DNA of 64,000 nucleotides, from the NCBI GenBank assembly GCA_026692845.1, contig JAPLNM010000099.1:1-64000 (forward strand). The letters run 5' to 3'. The stretch is from Planctomycetota bacterium. GTDB taxonomy: Bacteria > Planctomycetota > Planctomycetia > Pirellulales > Pirellulaceae. The notes beneath the pieces are model-generated. The model saw only the letters and a program-made list of their open reading frames with translations. It searched no databases and had not been told where the DNA came from. A program made the position numbers and the translations under genes. Positions 36,946 to 46,322 of the stretch are shown one piece after another; position 1 is the first letter of the stretch, and each line of letters begins with the position of its first letter.

Positions 36946-38124
36946 TTATTGCGATGAACTCTGGCCAGTAGACTCACCCGTCGTCTGGCCAGTAGACTCA
37001 CCCGTAAAGGCCGCGCCCAAGGCCATCATCCGATCGAGCAGACCATGCGAATCGCAAGGCGTTTCAAACCGCAGGTCGGTCTGCTTGCCATAACCGCTGA
37101 CGAAACTGGCCGCTTGCATCGGCAACTTGCCGGCCATTTGGACAGTCTCCAAGACCAACAATCCATCCTGGGCAACGACCGCTACCCATTGCTTGGGATG
37201 ATCGATGACCAAAGATGCTTCGAGAGCCGAATCGCTCCAGAGGACTTGGCCAGGGGTCCAACCAAGTTCGGCGATCTTCGCCGGATCGATCGCCATGGGT
37301 TTGGCCCGATGGATCACGGCCCTTACCGATCTAGACGGGACCGATTGCGCCGTTGTCGATTTATCTTTTGCAGGTTTGTCTTGGGGGAAGACCAGATTGC
37401 CAAAGACACCTGGCCAAGGTTGTAGGCCACGGATTTGGCGATCGATCCATGCGATGGGATAGCGGAAGTCGAGCTGGCCGTCGCTCTTCTTCAAGCGAGG
37501 AGCTTTGGTCGTCTGCTCGGGGGCCTGTTCGATCCCCGCTTGCGCATCGCCACGGGCGAGGGTCTCGATCGCCAACAAGGTCGGTTCGACCCCGAGTTGG
37601 CTCAAGCGAGCTTCGAGGCCATCGGCCGATTCGTCGGGTCGGATCGGCGTCTCGCGTTGCACCATAACCGGACCTGCATCGAGCTTGGTGGTCATGTGGA
37701 TGACGCTGATGCCGGCCTTGGAATCACCGGCCAGGATCGACCATTGGACGGGTGCAGCCCCGCGGTGGCGAGGCAGAAGCGATCCGTGCAGATTGATTCC
37801 ACCGAGGCTAGCCGTAGCGAGCGCTTCTTTCGATAGGATCTGGCCGTAGTCGCAGACGATCAGCAGATCGGCTTCGAGTTGGCCGAGCCACTGGATCGCG
37901 CTGGTGTCGTTGATCGAAGCCGGGGTAAAGACGGGCAAGTCGGCTTGGCGTGCCCAGGTCAGGATCGGACTCTCGGGGGGAGCCTTATCGCGAGACGGGT
38001 TTTCCACCGGTGGCTTCGTCACGACGGCCAGGATCGTGTGGTGCGAGCGGGCGATTTGCTGGAAGCTGGGGAAGGCAAACGGGCCTGTCCCCATGAGCAC
38101 AAGTTTCAACGGACGGTCTGTCAT
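36946..38124 (-). CDS. fmt: Methionyl-tRNA formyltransferase
   Basis: A 392-residue Fmt, which formylates initiator Met-tRNA using 10-formyl-tetrahydrofolate. Seen: the N-terminal MGTGPFAFPSF, the folate-binding and catalytic INLHGSLLPRHRGAAPVQW (with the NxH...SLLPxxRG signature), and WIDRQIRGLQPWPG at the start of the C-terminal OB-like domain. It is longer than E. coli Fmt (315): a loop near 250-270 is Lys/Pro/Ser rich, and the C-terminus ends in a repeat-encoded TGESTGQTTGESTGQ tail. No def gene is adjacent. Second gene of the operon, 15 bp after the PVC cytochrome gene. Confidence 0.93.
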   Translation of the reverse strand: MTDRPLKLVLMGTGPFAFPSFQQIARSHHTILAVVTKPPVENPSRDKAPPESPILTWARQADLPVFTPASINDTSAIQWLGQLEADLLIVCDYGQILSKEALATASLGGINLHGSLLPRHRGAAPVQWSILAGDSKAGISVIHMTTKLDAGPVMVQRETPIRPDESADGLEARLSQLGVEPTLLAIETLARGDAQAGIEQAPEQTTKAPRLKKSDGQLDFRYPIAWIDRQIRGLQPWPGVFGNLVFPQDKPAKDKSTTAQSVPSRSVRAVIHRAKPMAIDPAKIAELGWTPGQVLWSDSALEASLVIDHPKQWVAVVAQDGLLVLETVQMAGKLPMQAASFVSGYGKQTDLRFETPCDSHGLLDRMMALGAAFTGESTGQTTGESTGQSSSQ

Positions 38125-38139
38125 GAGCGCCTCGGTGGG

Positions 38140-41100
38140 TTACTGAGGCTTGACATCTTGGTTTTGAGCCGAGAGGTACTCGATCAAATCGATGAACTCC
38201 GACGGGGCCACGGTTGCGGCGGCTCCCTCGGGCATCGAGCTTTGCTGGAGTGTTCTTCGTTGCTCGATTTCGTCCTTGGCAATCTTGCGGGTCTCTTTGC
38301 CATCGAAGATTTCGACCCCTTCGTCGGTATCCGAGACGAGCAAACCGGTCACGACGCTTCCGTCATCGGTAACGATTGCGGTCGATCGGTACTTCTCGGC
38401 GACCTCGGCGTTTGGATCGACGATCGATTCGACGAGTTTGGCGCGGATCATCCGTTTGGCGACCCCGGCCAGATTCGGGCCGAACTCTCGACCGTCTCCG
38501 TTACCGACCTTGTGGCAGGCGGTGCAGTTTCGGACGAAGACTTCGCGGCCTCGGTTCACATCCCCTGGGATTTGTGTCAAGGCGGTCATCGCTTTGTTGC
38601 GTTCTTCGGCTGGCTTGGGTTCCTGGGACATCAGGACCTGCAGGTGGGGAAGCGCAGCGACTCCCGTGGCGTTTGACGCCATGAGCTGTGCGACCATCTG
38701 CTTGCCTCGCTCGGAGGCTTCGGGGATATGACCTGCGACGAAGTCACCGATCCAAGCCCGTTCGTTGGGTCCTAGGGCGTGTTGGATGGTGTAATCGCGC
38801 CAGTAGTCGGCAGGTGCATTGGTCATGGCAAACAACGCCTTCATCGCCGACTTGGTCGGGAAGAAGCTCAAGCCACGAGCGGCCTCGGTTTGGACGCGGG
38901 GGTGGCTATCGGCTGCGGCAGCAATGAGCATCTCCTCGGCTTGGGGGACCTCATCTCGGGTGTCGGCCAGGATCCTCACGGCCGCTGCGCGGGCTTCAGG
39001 AGCTTTGGCCGACGTGAGCACTTTGGCCAACAGATCCAGGTCGACCCGATGGTGCGACTGCTGGATCCATAAAGCTTCGCAGCAGTAGCGGTCGTAGTCG
39101 GCCGAAGTGGGGTCTTTGCTGGCCAACCAAGTTGGGATGGCTGCGATGACCTCGGCCTCGGGTCGATCGCGCAATTCGCGTCGGACTCGGTATCGGGTGC
39201 GCCATTCGTATTGGCTGAGTTGATCGAGCAATTCCGAAACGGACTTGCCATGCTGAATCGCAGGTTCGACCAACGGTCGATCGGCGTAGACCAAGCGATA
39301 GAGTCGACCGCGAACGTGGTCGCGATTGGGGTCTCGCTGGCTGTACTGCATGTGTCCGACCAGAGCATTCGCCCAGTCGCCGAACCAAAGGGCGCCGTCA
39401 GGTCCGATCTGAGGGTCCGCAGGGCGGAAGTGCTTATCGGTCGAACGGATCAAATCGTCGGGTGAGCCGTCGGCGTTCTTGATTCTCCCGCCGCTGTATC
39501 CTCCGCCGTCGTCGTTGAGCGTAAAGCGAGGCATCCCGTTCATGTTGATGACGCATGCGTAAGTAAACTGGCCTTGGACGCTCTCCGGGAAGTTACGGCT
39601 CACGAGGAACTCGCATCCGAGGGCCGGCCGCATCCCTTCGTTATTGAACACAAAGTTCAAGCCTTGACGGCCTCGGAACTGGGTTCCGGATAGGGGAGTA
39701 TCCCAAGCATGATTGGCAGTCGTACCGTCTCCGACGATCCCTTGTCCCCATTGGTTGAAGACGTAGCACCACATGTTGTATTGACCTGGCAACGCGAACT
39801 GACGGATCTTCAGGGTGCGTGGATCCATGACATAAGCCCCACCGTCCCCTTTGCTTCGGTGCGGTCCCCACGGAGTTTCTAGCGTGGTGCTCGTGGCGAT
39901 CCCTTCGAGCATGTGGAGCAATCCGCCGTTGTTCCATTCGAAGGCGCCGCAGGTGTGGTGGGTGTCATCGGTCGCCCAACCGTCCATCAAATGGATGACT
40001 TGATCGGCTTTGTCGTCCCCATCGGTGTCCTTGAGGAACAGCAAGCGAGGTTGATCGACGACCAGCACTCCTCCGTCGAAGAACTCAAAGCCGGTCGGGC
40101 AATGGAGTTTGTCATAGAAGACCTTCGACACGTCGGCTTTGCCGTCGTTGTCGGTATCTTCGAGGATCACGAGCTTGTCACCGGGTCTGGCGTCCCCTGG
40201 TTTCCACTGAGGGTAGGTGGGCATGCAAGCCAACCAAGCGCGGCCTCGGTTGTCAAAATTGAGTTGGACAGGTTTGGCGATGTCCGGGAACTTGGTCTCG
40301 TCGGCAAATAGCTCGATTTTGAAACCCGGGGGGACGTGCGTCTGCGCGATGAATTCGTCGGGGGAAAGATAGCGAAGCTCTTCGGCTTCGGAGTACTTTT
40401 GCCTTGGGTCGCCAAATCGGGTTTGCGGAACGAATAGCTCGCCGGTTTGGTCGTCGATCGGGGTCGTAGGAACCGATTTGCCTTGGGCGATATCCCAGCA
40501 GTATTGGTCGCGGAGCTGGGCCATGCGTCGGATCTTGGCGTACTCGAGGGGAAAGGTTTCTTTATCCCAAGTACGACGACCGCCGTAGACATACCAGCCG
40601 TTGAGCATCCGGTAGTCCTGAAGATGCACCCAGCTTTTATCGTTGACAAGCGATCGGAGTTTTTCGAAGCGATTCTTTTCGAGCTGGGGTTGATCATGGG
40701 AAAGTTTCGAAGGATCGATTTGGAACAACTGTTCGATCGTCAGTTTGGCGATCGCCGCATCGCCCGATTCGTTCAGGTGGCAACCGTTGATCGTGTATTG
40801 CAAGGCAGGCTCTTTGCAAAAGAGCTTGAGCGTCGGAGTAAACAGATCGATGAATGCCAAGTTCCGTTCTTTGGCGACTTGGGCAACCGCAGTGGAGTAG
40901 ACGGCCAAGCGTTGGTTCTCTTGGGTTCCTTCGGGCAGGAATCGCGAATCGGTCGGTTCGAAAGCCGTCGGAGAGACTAGAACCATGCGAGGGGCCGGCG
41001 AGGCTGCGCTTCGGGGGTATTGGCTGGCAAGCTGATCGAGGTACTGATGATACTGCTTCTTGAAGTCCTCGACGGCGTCGGCACCTAAGTAGGATTCGTT

Positions 41101-41514
41101 GAAGCCGAAGAAGCACAAGTACGTATCGGCGGTGAAGACCTTCATCGGATCATCGATAACCGTGTAGTCGGCCGATCGCTGCTGGTTGTTGACCGCTTCG
41201 GCAGGTCGAGCGAAATTTCGCACGACCAGATTGCCTTCGGGCTTGAGCAGGTGCAGGTAGGTTTCCAGGTTCCCGAACAGGTTCATCCGTTCGGCAAGGG
41301 AGTTTCCGACGAGGGCGATTTTCTCACCGCTGACAAACTCAAGCGGCAGGACGCTCGGGGGCAAATCCGTACGGTTTGGCGACGAGACGCTCGTGGTGGC
41401 CCAGAGGGCCGCAAGGCTGCAGCATCCCAAGAACGCGAGCACCAGCGGTATGGAGCGGGTGAGTACAGAGAGACGCACAGGCCAATTGCGTCGGACAGGT
41501 TCAAATCGAGGCAT
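38140..41514 (-). CDS. SGNH-hydrolase/dehydrogenase-like/PVC cytochrome c fusion protein
   Basis: A 1124-residue exported protein with a signal/anchor (RSIPLVLAFLGCCSLAALW). Domains in order: a GDSL/SGNH-like hydrolase (about 60-270; VGNSLAER, FFGFNES, GCHLNESGD), a PVC-type beta-propeller related to sugar dehydrogenases (about 370-740; PPGFKIELFADE, GDKLVILEDTDNDGKADV), HEAT-like helical repeats (about 750-960), and a C-terminal cytochrome c domain with CTACHK near residue 996 and the distal EFGPNLAGVAKR motif. Such fusions are typical of Planctomycetes and Verrucomicrobia and are assumed to oxidise carbohydrates outside the cytoplasm. First gene of a leftward operon with fmt, a permease and a TPR-like protein. 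Confidence 0.88.
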   Translation of the reverse strand: MPRFEPVRRNWPVRLSVLTRSIPLVLAFLGCCSLAALWATTSVSSPNRTDLPPSVLPLEFVSGEKIALVGNSLAERMNLFGNLETYLHLLKPEGNLVVRNFARPAEAVNNQQRSADYTVIDDPMKVFTADTYLCFFGFNESYLGADAVEDFKKQYHQYLDQLASQYPRSAASPAPRMVLVSPTAFEPTDSRFLPEGTQENQRLAVYSTAVAQVAKERNLAFIDLFTPTLKLFCKEPALQYTINGCHLNESGDAAIAKLTIEQLFQIDPSKLSHDQPQLEKNRFEKLRSLVNDKSWVHLQDYRMLNGWYVYGGRRTWDKETFPLEYAKIRRMAQLRDQYCWDIAQGKSVPTTPIDDQTGELFVPQTRFGDPRQKYSEAEELRYLSPDEFIAQTHVPPGFKIELFADETKFPDIAKPVQLNFDNRGRAWLACMPTYPQWKPGDARPGDKLVILEDTDNDGKADVSKVFYDKLHCPTGFEFFDGGVLVVDQPRLLFLKDTDGDDKADQVIHLMDGWATDDTHHTCGAFEWNNGGLLHMLEGIATSTTLETPWGPHRSKGDGGAYVMDPRTLKIRQFALPGQYNMWCYVFNQWGQGIVGDGTTANHAWDTPLSGTQFRGRQGLNFVFNNEGMRPALGCEFLVSRNFPESVQGQFTYACVINMNGMPRFTLNDDGGGYSGGRIKNADGSPDDLIRSTDKHFRPADPQIGPDGALWFGDWANALVGHMQYSQRDPNRDHVRGRLYRLVYADRPLVEPAIQHGKSVSELLDQLSQYEWRTRYRVRRELRDRPEAEVIAAIPTWLASKDPTSADYDRYCCEALWIQQSHHRVDLDLLAKVLTSAKAPEARAAAVRILADTRDEVPQAEEMLIAAAADSHPRVQTEAARGLSFFPTKSAMKALFAMTNAPADYWRDYTIQHALGPNERAWIGDFVAGHIPEASERGKQMVAQLMASNATGVAALPHLQVLMSQEPKPAEERNKAMTALTQIPGDVNRGREVFVRNCTACHKVGNGDGREFGPNLAGVAKRMIRAKLVESIVDPNAEVAEKYRSTAIVTDDGSVVTGLLVSDTDEGVEIFDGKETRKIAKDEIEQRRTLQQSSMPEGAAATVAPSEFIDLIEYLSAQNQDVKPQ

Positions 41515-41760
41515 AGGTTCGATCGGCTCCGAAGAGAGGGTCGGTGGGGGGGATGGGCGTTAAAGAATATCATAATTCGAATCTTGGTTTTTTTCCATTC
41601 GCAATCGGCCGCTTGAAATGCCCTCTGCCAAGAGCCATCAGCCAAGAGCCCTCTGCGAAGAACCCCATGCCGATCGCAGAGCGTTTTGCGTTTGTGATAC
41701 ACTCAGAGCCCACATCTGCGATCGCTGCAAGAAACCGCTGCAAGAAAATAGAGGCCTGAA

Positions 41761-43338
41761 ATGCGAACGATGCTTGCTGGTGTCCTTTTACGGGGCTTTG
41801 CCCTAGCTTGCGCGGCCTATGGGGCTTATACGGCCTATGGGGCTTATACGACCCATGGGTCTTATACGGCCTATGGGGCTTATACGACCTATGGGGCTTA
41901 TACGACCCATGGGACTTATACGACCCATGAGGCTCAAGCTCATGAGACTCAAGCAGCTTATACGGGCCAGGGGGAATCCAAGCCGAATATCACCAAGCCG
42001 AGCATCACCAAGCCGAATTTCATCGTGATTTTTTGCGACGATTTAGGATGGGGGGATTTGGGCTGTTTCGGAAATCCGACGATCCGCACACCGAATTTGG
42101 ACCGGATGGCAGCCGAGGGACAGAAATGGACGCAGTTTTATGTGGCCGCCCCGGTGTGCACTCCGAGTCGCGCGGCGCTGATGACCGGACGCTATCCGAT
42201 TCGAAACGGGATGACCAGTGCCAAACGTGCGGTGCTGTTCCCCGACTCCGGCGGTGGGCTTGGGTCCGAAGAGATCACGCTTGCCGAGATGCTCAAGCAG
42301 GTCGGATACACCACCGGGATCATCGGCAAGTGGCACTTGGGACATCTGCCCAAGTACCTTCCTACCGAACAGGGCTTCGACAGTTATTTCGGAATCCCCT
42401 ACTCGAACGACATGGATAAAATCGCGGGTCCGGGCTATATGGCCGAGGTGCGCAAGGATGCTTCGTATTACCCTCAGGTCGAGCACTACAACGTGCCGTT
42501 GATGCAGGGCACGCAAATCATCGAAAGGCCGGCCGATCAGAACACATTGACCCAACGCTATACCGACCAGGCCGTACGATTTATCGAAGAGAACCAGGAG
42601 CGTCCTTTCTTTTTATATCTCCCGCACTCGATGCCGCACATCCCGTTGTTTGCCTCGGAATCGTACCGGGGCAAGTCGCGCCGTGGGCTCTACGGAGACG
42701 TCGTCGAGGAGCTCGATGGGAGCGTCGGCCGGATCCTCGATACGCTGCGCGGGCTCAAGCTCAATAGCAAGACGTTGGTGGTCTTCTCGTCGGACAACGG
42801 ACCGTGGCTGTCGTTCGAGACCCATGGAGGATCGGCAGGTCCGTTGCGAGCCGGCAAAGGGACGACGTACGAGGGAGGCCAACGTGTGCCGACTCTGTTT
42901 TGGTGGCCGGGGGAAATTCAGCCAGGCACCAAGCATGAGATTGGATCGACTTTGGATCTGATGGCGACATTCGCTGCGATTGCCGGCGGAGAACTGCCAA
43001 AAGATCGCAAGCTCGACAGCTACGATTTGTCCGGAGCGTTGCTCAAGGGTCACAGCAGTCCGCGTCAGGAGATGTTCTTTTGGACCGAGGCGGCATTGCA
43101 CGCGGTCCGACTCGGGCCTTGGAAGTTGCATGTCAAAGCCCGAGAGCCCGTCAACTATGGGAAAGAAGCCGTCTTGCCCAAGCCCGAGCTGTACCATTTG
43201 GAGCGCGACGTATCCGAAAAGTTCAATGTGGCAGACAAGTATCCTGAGGTCGTCGAGCGCCTGATGATCAAGATGCGCGAGCATCAGGCCGACATCGATC
43301 CGCACGAGGACATGCTTGCGATTCCGACCAGCAATTAA
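41761..43338 (+). CDS. Secreted sulfatase (formylglycine type)
   Basis: A 525-residue exported sulfatase of the alkaline-phosphatase superfamily, class S1. Seen: signal peptide (MRTMLAGVLLRGFALACA), the metal-binding FCDDLGWGDLG, the formylglycine site CTPSRAALMTGR (Cys about 132), GKWHLGH, and SSDNGPW. It would hydrolyse sulfate esters, probably on algal or animal glycans, after conversion of the cysteine by a sulfatase-maturating enzyme. No true maturase is evident in the window. Between signal and catalytic domain lies an unusual 18-bp minisatellite coding (A/T)(Y/H)G(A/S/T)YT repeats. Co-directional with a glycosidase and a solute-binding protein. Confidence 0.93.
   Translation: MRTMLAGVLLRGFALACAAYGAYTAYGAYTTHGSYTAYGAYTTYGAYTTHGTYTTHEAQAHETQAAYTGQGESKPNITKPSITKPNFIVIFCDDLGWGDLGCFGNPTIRTPNLDRMAAEGQKWTQFYVAAPVCTPSRAALMTGRYPIRNGMTSAKRAVLFPDSGGGLGSEEITLAEMLKQVGYTTGIIGKWHLGHLPKYLPTEQGFDSYFGIPYSNDMDKIAGPGYMAEVRKDASYYPQVEHYNVPLMQGTQIIERPADQNTLTQRYTDQAVRFIEENQERPFFLYLPHSMPHIPLFASESYRGKSRRGLYGDVVEELDGSVGRILDTLRGLKLNSKTLVVFSSDNGPWLSFETHGGSAGPLRAGKGTTYEGGQRVPTLFWWPGEIQPGTKHEIGSTLDLMATFAAIAGGELPKDRKLDSYDLSGALLKGHSSPRQEMFFWTEAALHAVRLGPWKLHVKAREPVNYGKEAVLPKPELYHLERDVSEKFNVADKYPEVVERLMIKMREHQADIDPHEDMLAIPTSN
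41815..41922. repeat. Six 18-bp tandem units in the sulfatase N-terminus
   Basis: Units of the form RCCYATGGGRCTTATACG (with one TCT variant) run six times in frame, then decay to 41965. The whole array is open in other plus-strand frames too, as expected for an 18-bp period. Variable copy number between strains is likely. Confidence 0.9.
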
Positions 43339-43456
43339 GCCAGTTCAACGCGATGCGCAAGTTCAGCCGGTTCTGATACAATCCAAATATAATCCAAAGG
43401 TGCCGTTCTTTTGAATCGAGCGTCCTTGTTTCAATCCTTATTGCAATCCTTAGGCG

Positions 43457-44641
43457 ATGATGTTTAAACGTTCCTCTTCTTGGCGTTCGCATTCCTGGCA
43501 ATCTTGGCGATCTCAGTGTATCTGTGCATGGATGGTCCTGTGCGTGGCGGTTTTTGGCACGGCCTCGAAGACTTCGGCGCAGGAGCGATGGAGCCTCGAG
43601 CAAGCGAAAGCTTGGCAGGACAAGCAAGGGTGGTTGGTCGGTTCGAACTACATGCCCGCCTATGCGATCAATCAGCTTGAGATGTGGCAGATCGGGACCT
43701 TTGATCTCGATCGCATCGACCTGGAGCTCAGTTGGGCACGCAGCTTGGGGTTCAACTCGATGCGGGTCTTCCTGCACGATCTGCTTTGGACTGGAGAAGG
43801 AAAAGACCTATTGGATCGCATGGAGCAGTTCCTGAGCATTGCCCAGAAGCACAAGATCGGGATTGTCTTTGTGCCGTTTGATTCGGTTTGGGATCCGCAG
43901 CCCGTGGCCGGTCGTCAGCGGGCGCCCAAGCAAGGGGTCCACAACAGCGGATGGGTCCAGAGCCCAGGCGCAGCGATCCTTAGCGATCCGAACAAGCACC
44001 AACTGGTGAAGCCTTATTTGCAAGGCATTCTGAAGCGATTCAAGGACGATCCTCGCATCCAGGCTTGGGATTTGGTCAATGAGCTCGACAACGACAACGC
44101 CAATTCCTATGGCCGCAACGGAACGAAAACCGAGTTGGCCAACAAAGCCCAGATGGGTTTGCTTTTCGCACAACGGTGCTTTGAATGGGCGCGAGAGATC
44201 CATCCCTCGCAGCCGTTGACTTGCGGCGTGTGGATTGGGCTTTGGGAGGACGAGTCGAAGCTCAGTGCGGTCGATAAGCTCTGTTTAGAAAATTCCGACA
44301 TCATCACCTTCCACAACTACGGGGATGGACCCTCATTGCGTCGTGCGATCGAATCGTTGAAGCGCTATGAGCGTCCGATCGTATGCACCGAGTACATGGC
44401 CAGGGGCAACAACAGCCATTTTGATCCGAGCCTCAAGATCCTCAAAGAGCAGAATGTCGGAGCCCACAATTGGGGCTTTGTCGATGGCAAGAGCCAGACG
44501 ATATATCCTTGGGACTCCTGGCAGAAGCCCTATAGCAACGAGCCCGAGTTGTGGTTCCACGATATTTTCCGAAAAGACGGGACCGCGTATCGGGCAAGCG
44601 AAGTCGAGTTCATCCGATCGGTAACAGGCGTTAAGCCTTAG
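43457..44641 (+). CDS. Secreted glycoside hydrolase, GH5-like (cellulase/mannanase clan)
   Basis: A 394-residue protein with a long N-terminal region and signal (WMVLCVAVFGTASKTSAQE). The TIM barrel shows the clan GH-A pattern: the acid/base glutamate in WDLVNELDNDN (about 212) and the nucleophile in IVCTEYMA (about 312), with SMRVFLHDLLW early. From sequence alone it fits GH5 or a close relative. Substrate unknown; context with a sulfatase suggests polysaccharide breakdown. The ATG at 43457 is first of two adjacent ATGs. The lipoprotein gene starts 11 bp after its stop. Confidence 0.82.
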   Translation: MMFKRSSSWRSHSWQSWRSQCICAWMVLCVAVFGTASKTSAQERWSLEQAKAWQDKQGWLVGSNYMPAYAINQLEMWQIGTFDLDRIDLELSWARSLGFNSMRVFLHDLLWTGEGKDLLDRMEQFLSIAQKHKIGIVFVPFDSVWDPQPVAGRQRAPKQGVHNSGWVQSPGAAILSDPNKHQLVKPYLQGILKRFKDDPRIQAWDLVNELDNDNANSYGRNGTKTELANKAQMGLLFAQRCFEWAREIHPSQPLTCGVWIGLWEDESKLSAVDKLCLENSDIITFHNYGDGPSLRRAIESLKRYERPIVCTEYMARGNNSHFDPSLKILKEQNVGAHNWGFVDGKSQTIYPWDSWQKPYSNEPELWFHDIFRKDGTAYRASEVEFIRSVTGVKP

Positions 44642-44652
44642 ATAGGCCTTTG

Positions 44653-45873
44653 ATGAAGCGAACGAAGATGTCGAACGATTTGGGGCGATGGCACGTTGGG
44701 TGTCGCGCGATGTTGCTTTTGTTGTGCGGATTATTTCAATCCGGTTGCATCCAGCGCAGCGAGCAGACGGCGACGATTTACTGCGCGACGGATCGGGAGT
44801 TTGCGGCCCCGATCCTCGATGCGTTTGAGCGTACCCAGAGCGATCCGGCCCACAACGATCCGGCAGCAAAACAGGGGTCGAAACCACCGTCGGCCCGGGC
44901 TGTCCCTGGAGCTGTCCCTGGGCCCATAGCTGGAGCCGTGCCTGGGAAAAACCCGGCATCGTTCGGACCAAGCGATGGCCAGCAGAACGATGGCCAGCAG
45001 ATTGTTCGGGTTTTTGACGTCGAGGCCTCAAAGACGCTTGGGTTGGTCACGCGCATCGAGCAGGAGTCAGCTCAGCCGAAGTGCGATGTGTTTTGGAACA
45101 ATGAGATTTTGCACACGATCCGTTTGCAGAAAGCCGGGTTGTTGGAGCCACGGCGGTGGTCGATTCCGGACAATTGGCCGGAGGGATTTGTCGCATCGGA
45201 TCGATCGTGGGTGGGATTTGCCGCACGAGCGCGGGTGTTGATCGTCAACACGCAGAAATTAGCGCAGCGCGAGCAGTGGCCTATGCGGGTCCAGGAGTTA
45301 GCCGATCCGAGGTGGAAGGGCCAGTGCGGTTATGCCAATGCGATGTATGGAACCACGGCGACACATTTTGCGGTATTGGCATCGCATTCTAGAGCGTTGG
45401 AGGGCATGGAGTGGTCGCAATGGCAGGCGTCGATCAAGACCAATGCGGTGATGCTTGCGGGGAACAAGCAGGTGGCGTTAGCCGTTTCCAGTGGCGAGTT
45501 ATCGTGGGGATTGACCGACACCGACGATGCGTTGATTGAGAAGGAAAAGGGGATGCCTATCGAGATGATCTTCCCAGACCAGTCCGAGGGTGGATTTGGG
45601 GCGGTGTTTATCCCCAATACTGTTGCGGTGATTCGCAGGTCCCCGCATCCGGTGTTGGCTGGACGGTTGGCGGATTACTTGATCAGTGAGAAGACCGAGT
45701 CACGTTTAGCGATGAGTTCCTCGGCGCATTTCCCGATATGGCCTGGAGCCAAGGAGCAGTCACGGATCGAGACGTTGGGGATTCGCCGTGCGAAGATAGA
45801 CTACGAGTTAGCAGCCGAGGTAGCGACTCGAGCCGCCCAGAGCGCAAACAAGCCGCAGGCGCACCTGCCGTGA
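44653..45873 (+). CDS. Orphan solute-binding lipoprotein (Fe(III)/spermidine type)
   Basis: About 406 residues, starting at the ATG at 44653 (a TTG directly precedes it). The signal ends in LFQSGC, a slightly imperfect lipobox. The body resembles periplasmic iron(III)/polyamine-binding proteins (ATIYCATDREFAAPILDAFE, then AKCDVFWNNEILHTIRLQKAGLLE-type and WGLTDTDDA segments). No ABC permease or ATPase gene follows, so it is orphaned. An unusual insert (about residues 75-118; PGAVPGPIAGAVPG, then DGQQNDGQQ) interrupts the first lobe and looks like repeat expansion. Confidence 0.8.
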   Translation: MKRTKMSNDLGRWHVGCRAMLLLLCGLFQSGCIQRSEQTATIYCATDREFAAPILDAFERTQSDPAHNDPAAKQGSKPPSARAVPGAVPGPIAGAVPGKNPASFGPSDGQQNDGQQIVRVFDVEASKTLGLVTRIEQESAQPKCDVFWNNEILHTIRLQKAGLLEPRRWSIPDNWPEGFVASDRSWVGFAARARVLIVNTQKLAQREQWPMRVQELADPRWKGQCGYANAMYGTTATHFAVLASHSRALEGMEWSQWQASIKTNAVMLAGNKQVALAVSSGELSWGLTDTDDALIEKEKGMPIEMIFPDQSEGGFGAVFIPNTVAVIRRSPHPVLAGRLADYLISEKTESRLAMSSSAHFPIWPGAKEQSRIETLGIRRAKIDYELAAEVATRAAQSANKPQAHLP

Positions 45874-46322
45874 GCCGCATGGGCGCAAGCCGCGGGCGTG
45901 GCCAGTACACGGCCACGCCTTTTTCATGGGCAATCAAAAAGGGTCCTAACACCTTTTCTGCTTCCCTGGGAGAGCCCGCCTTCATGCCGAATGGCGTTGA
46001 ATTAGTGTAAGCGGAAGTGCGCAAGCACTCCGGTGAGTGATGGAATGTCCTCGATATCGCAATGTTGTTCACCGGACGGATTGCGCCGTTCTGGTTTTAA
46101 TTCAACGCCATTCGCCTTCATGCCGGCGGGGACATTGGCAGTGCACAGGCAAGAATCGTGGCGATCAAGGATTTTCTTTACCCGAGAAAGACTTCCAGTA
46201 AAATGTCAGACGGACCGTTTTTCACCACGTATGAATTAGGTTGAATCGGCTTGCATTTACAGATATCCTTTACTTACTCCACAATCATCCCCCGGCTAGT
46301 ACCTATCGAACCCGTACCCCCA
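45874..46322. other. Gap before the conflict island
   Basis: 449 bp with no supportable gene. The one clear feature is the 17-bp inverted repeat (45988-46114). The following gene also has an open TTG at 46251, but the ATG at 46323 starts the recognisable domain. No promoter could be identified with confidence. Confidence 0.5.
45988..46114. repeat. Perfect 17-bp inverted repeat, 93 bp apart
   Basis: CGAATGGCGTTGAATTA (45988-46004) and TAATTCAACGCCATTCG (46098-46114) are exact reverse complements. CTTCATGCCG also occurs as a direct repeat at 45980-45989 and 46117-46126. The interior contains a small AGTGC..GCACT hairpin. The structure is MITE-like or operator-like and lies at the left edge of the accessory island. 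Confidence 0.8.

Noticed and set aside
46251-46322. TTG start for the STAND gene
   Set aside because: The extra 24 residues do not form a signal or domain, and the ATG at 46323 starts exactly at the helical adaptor-like domain.
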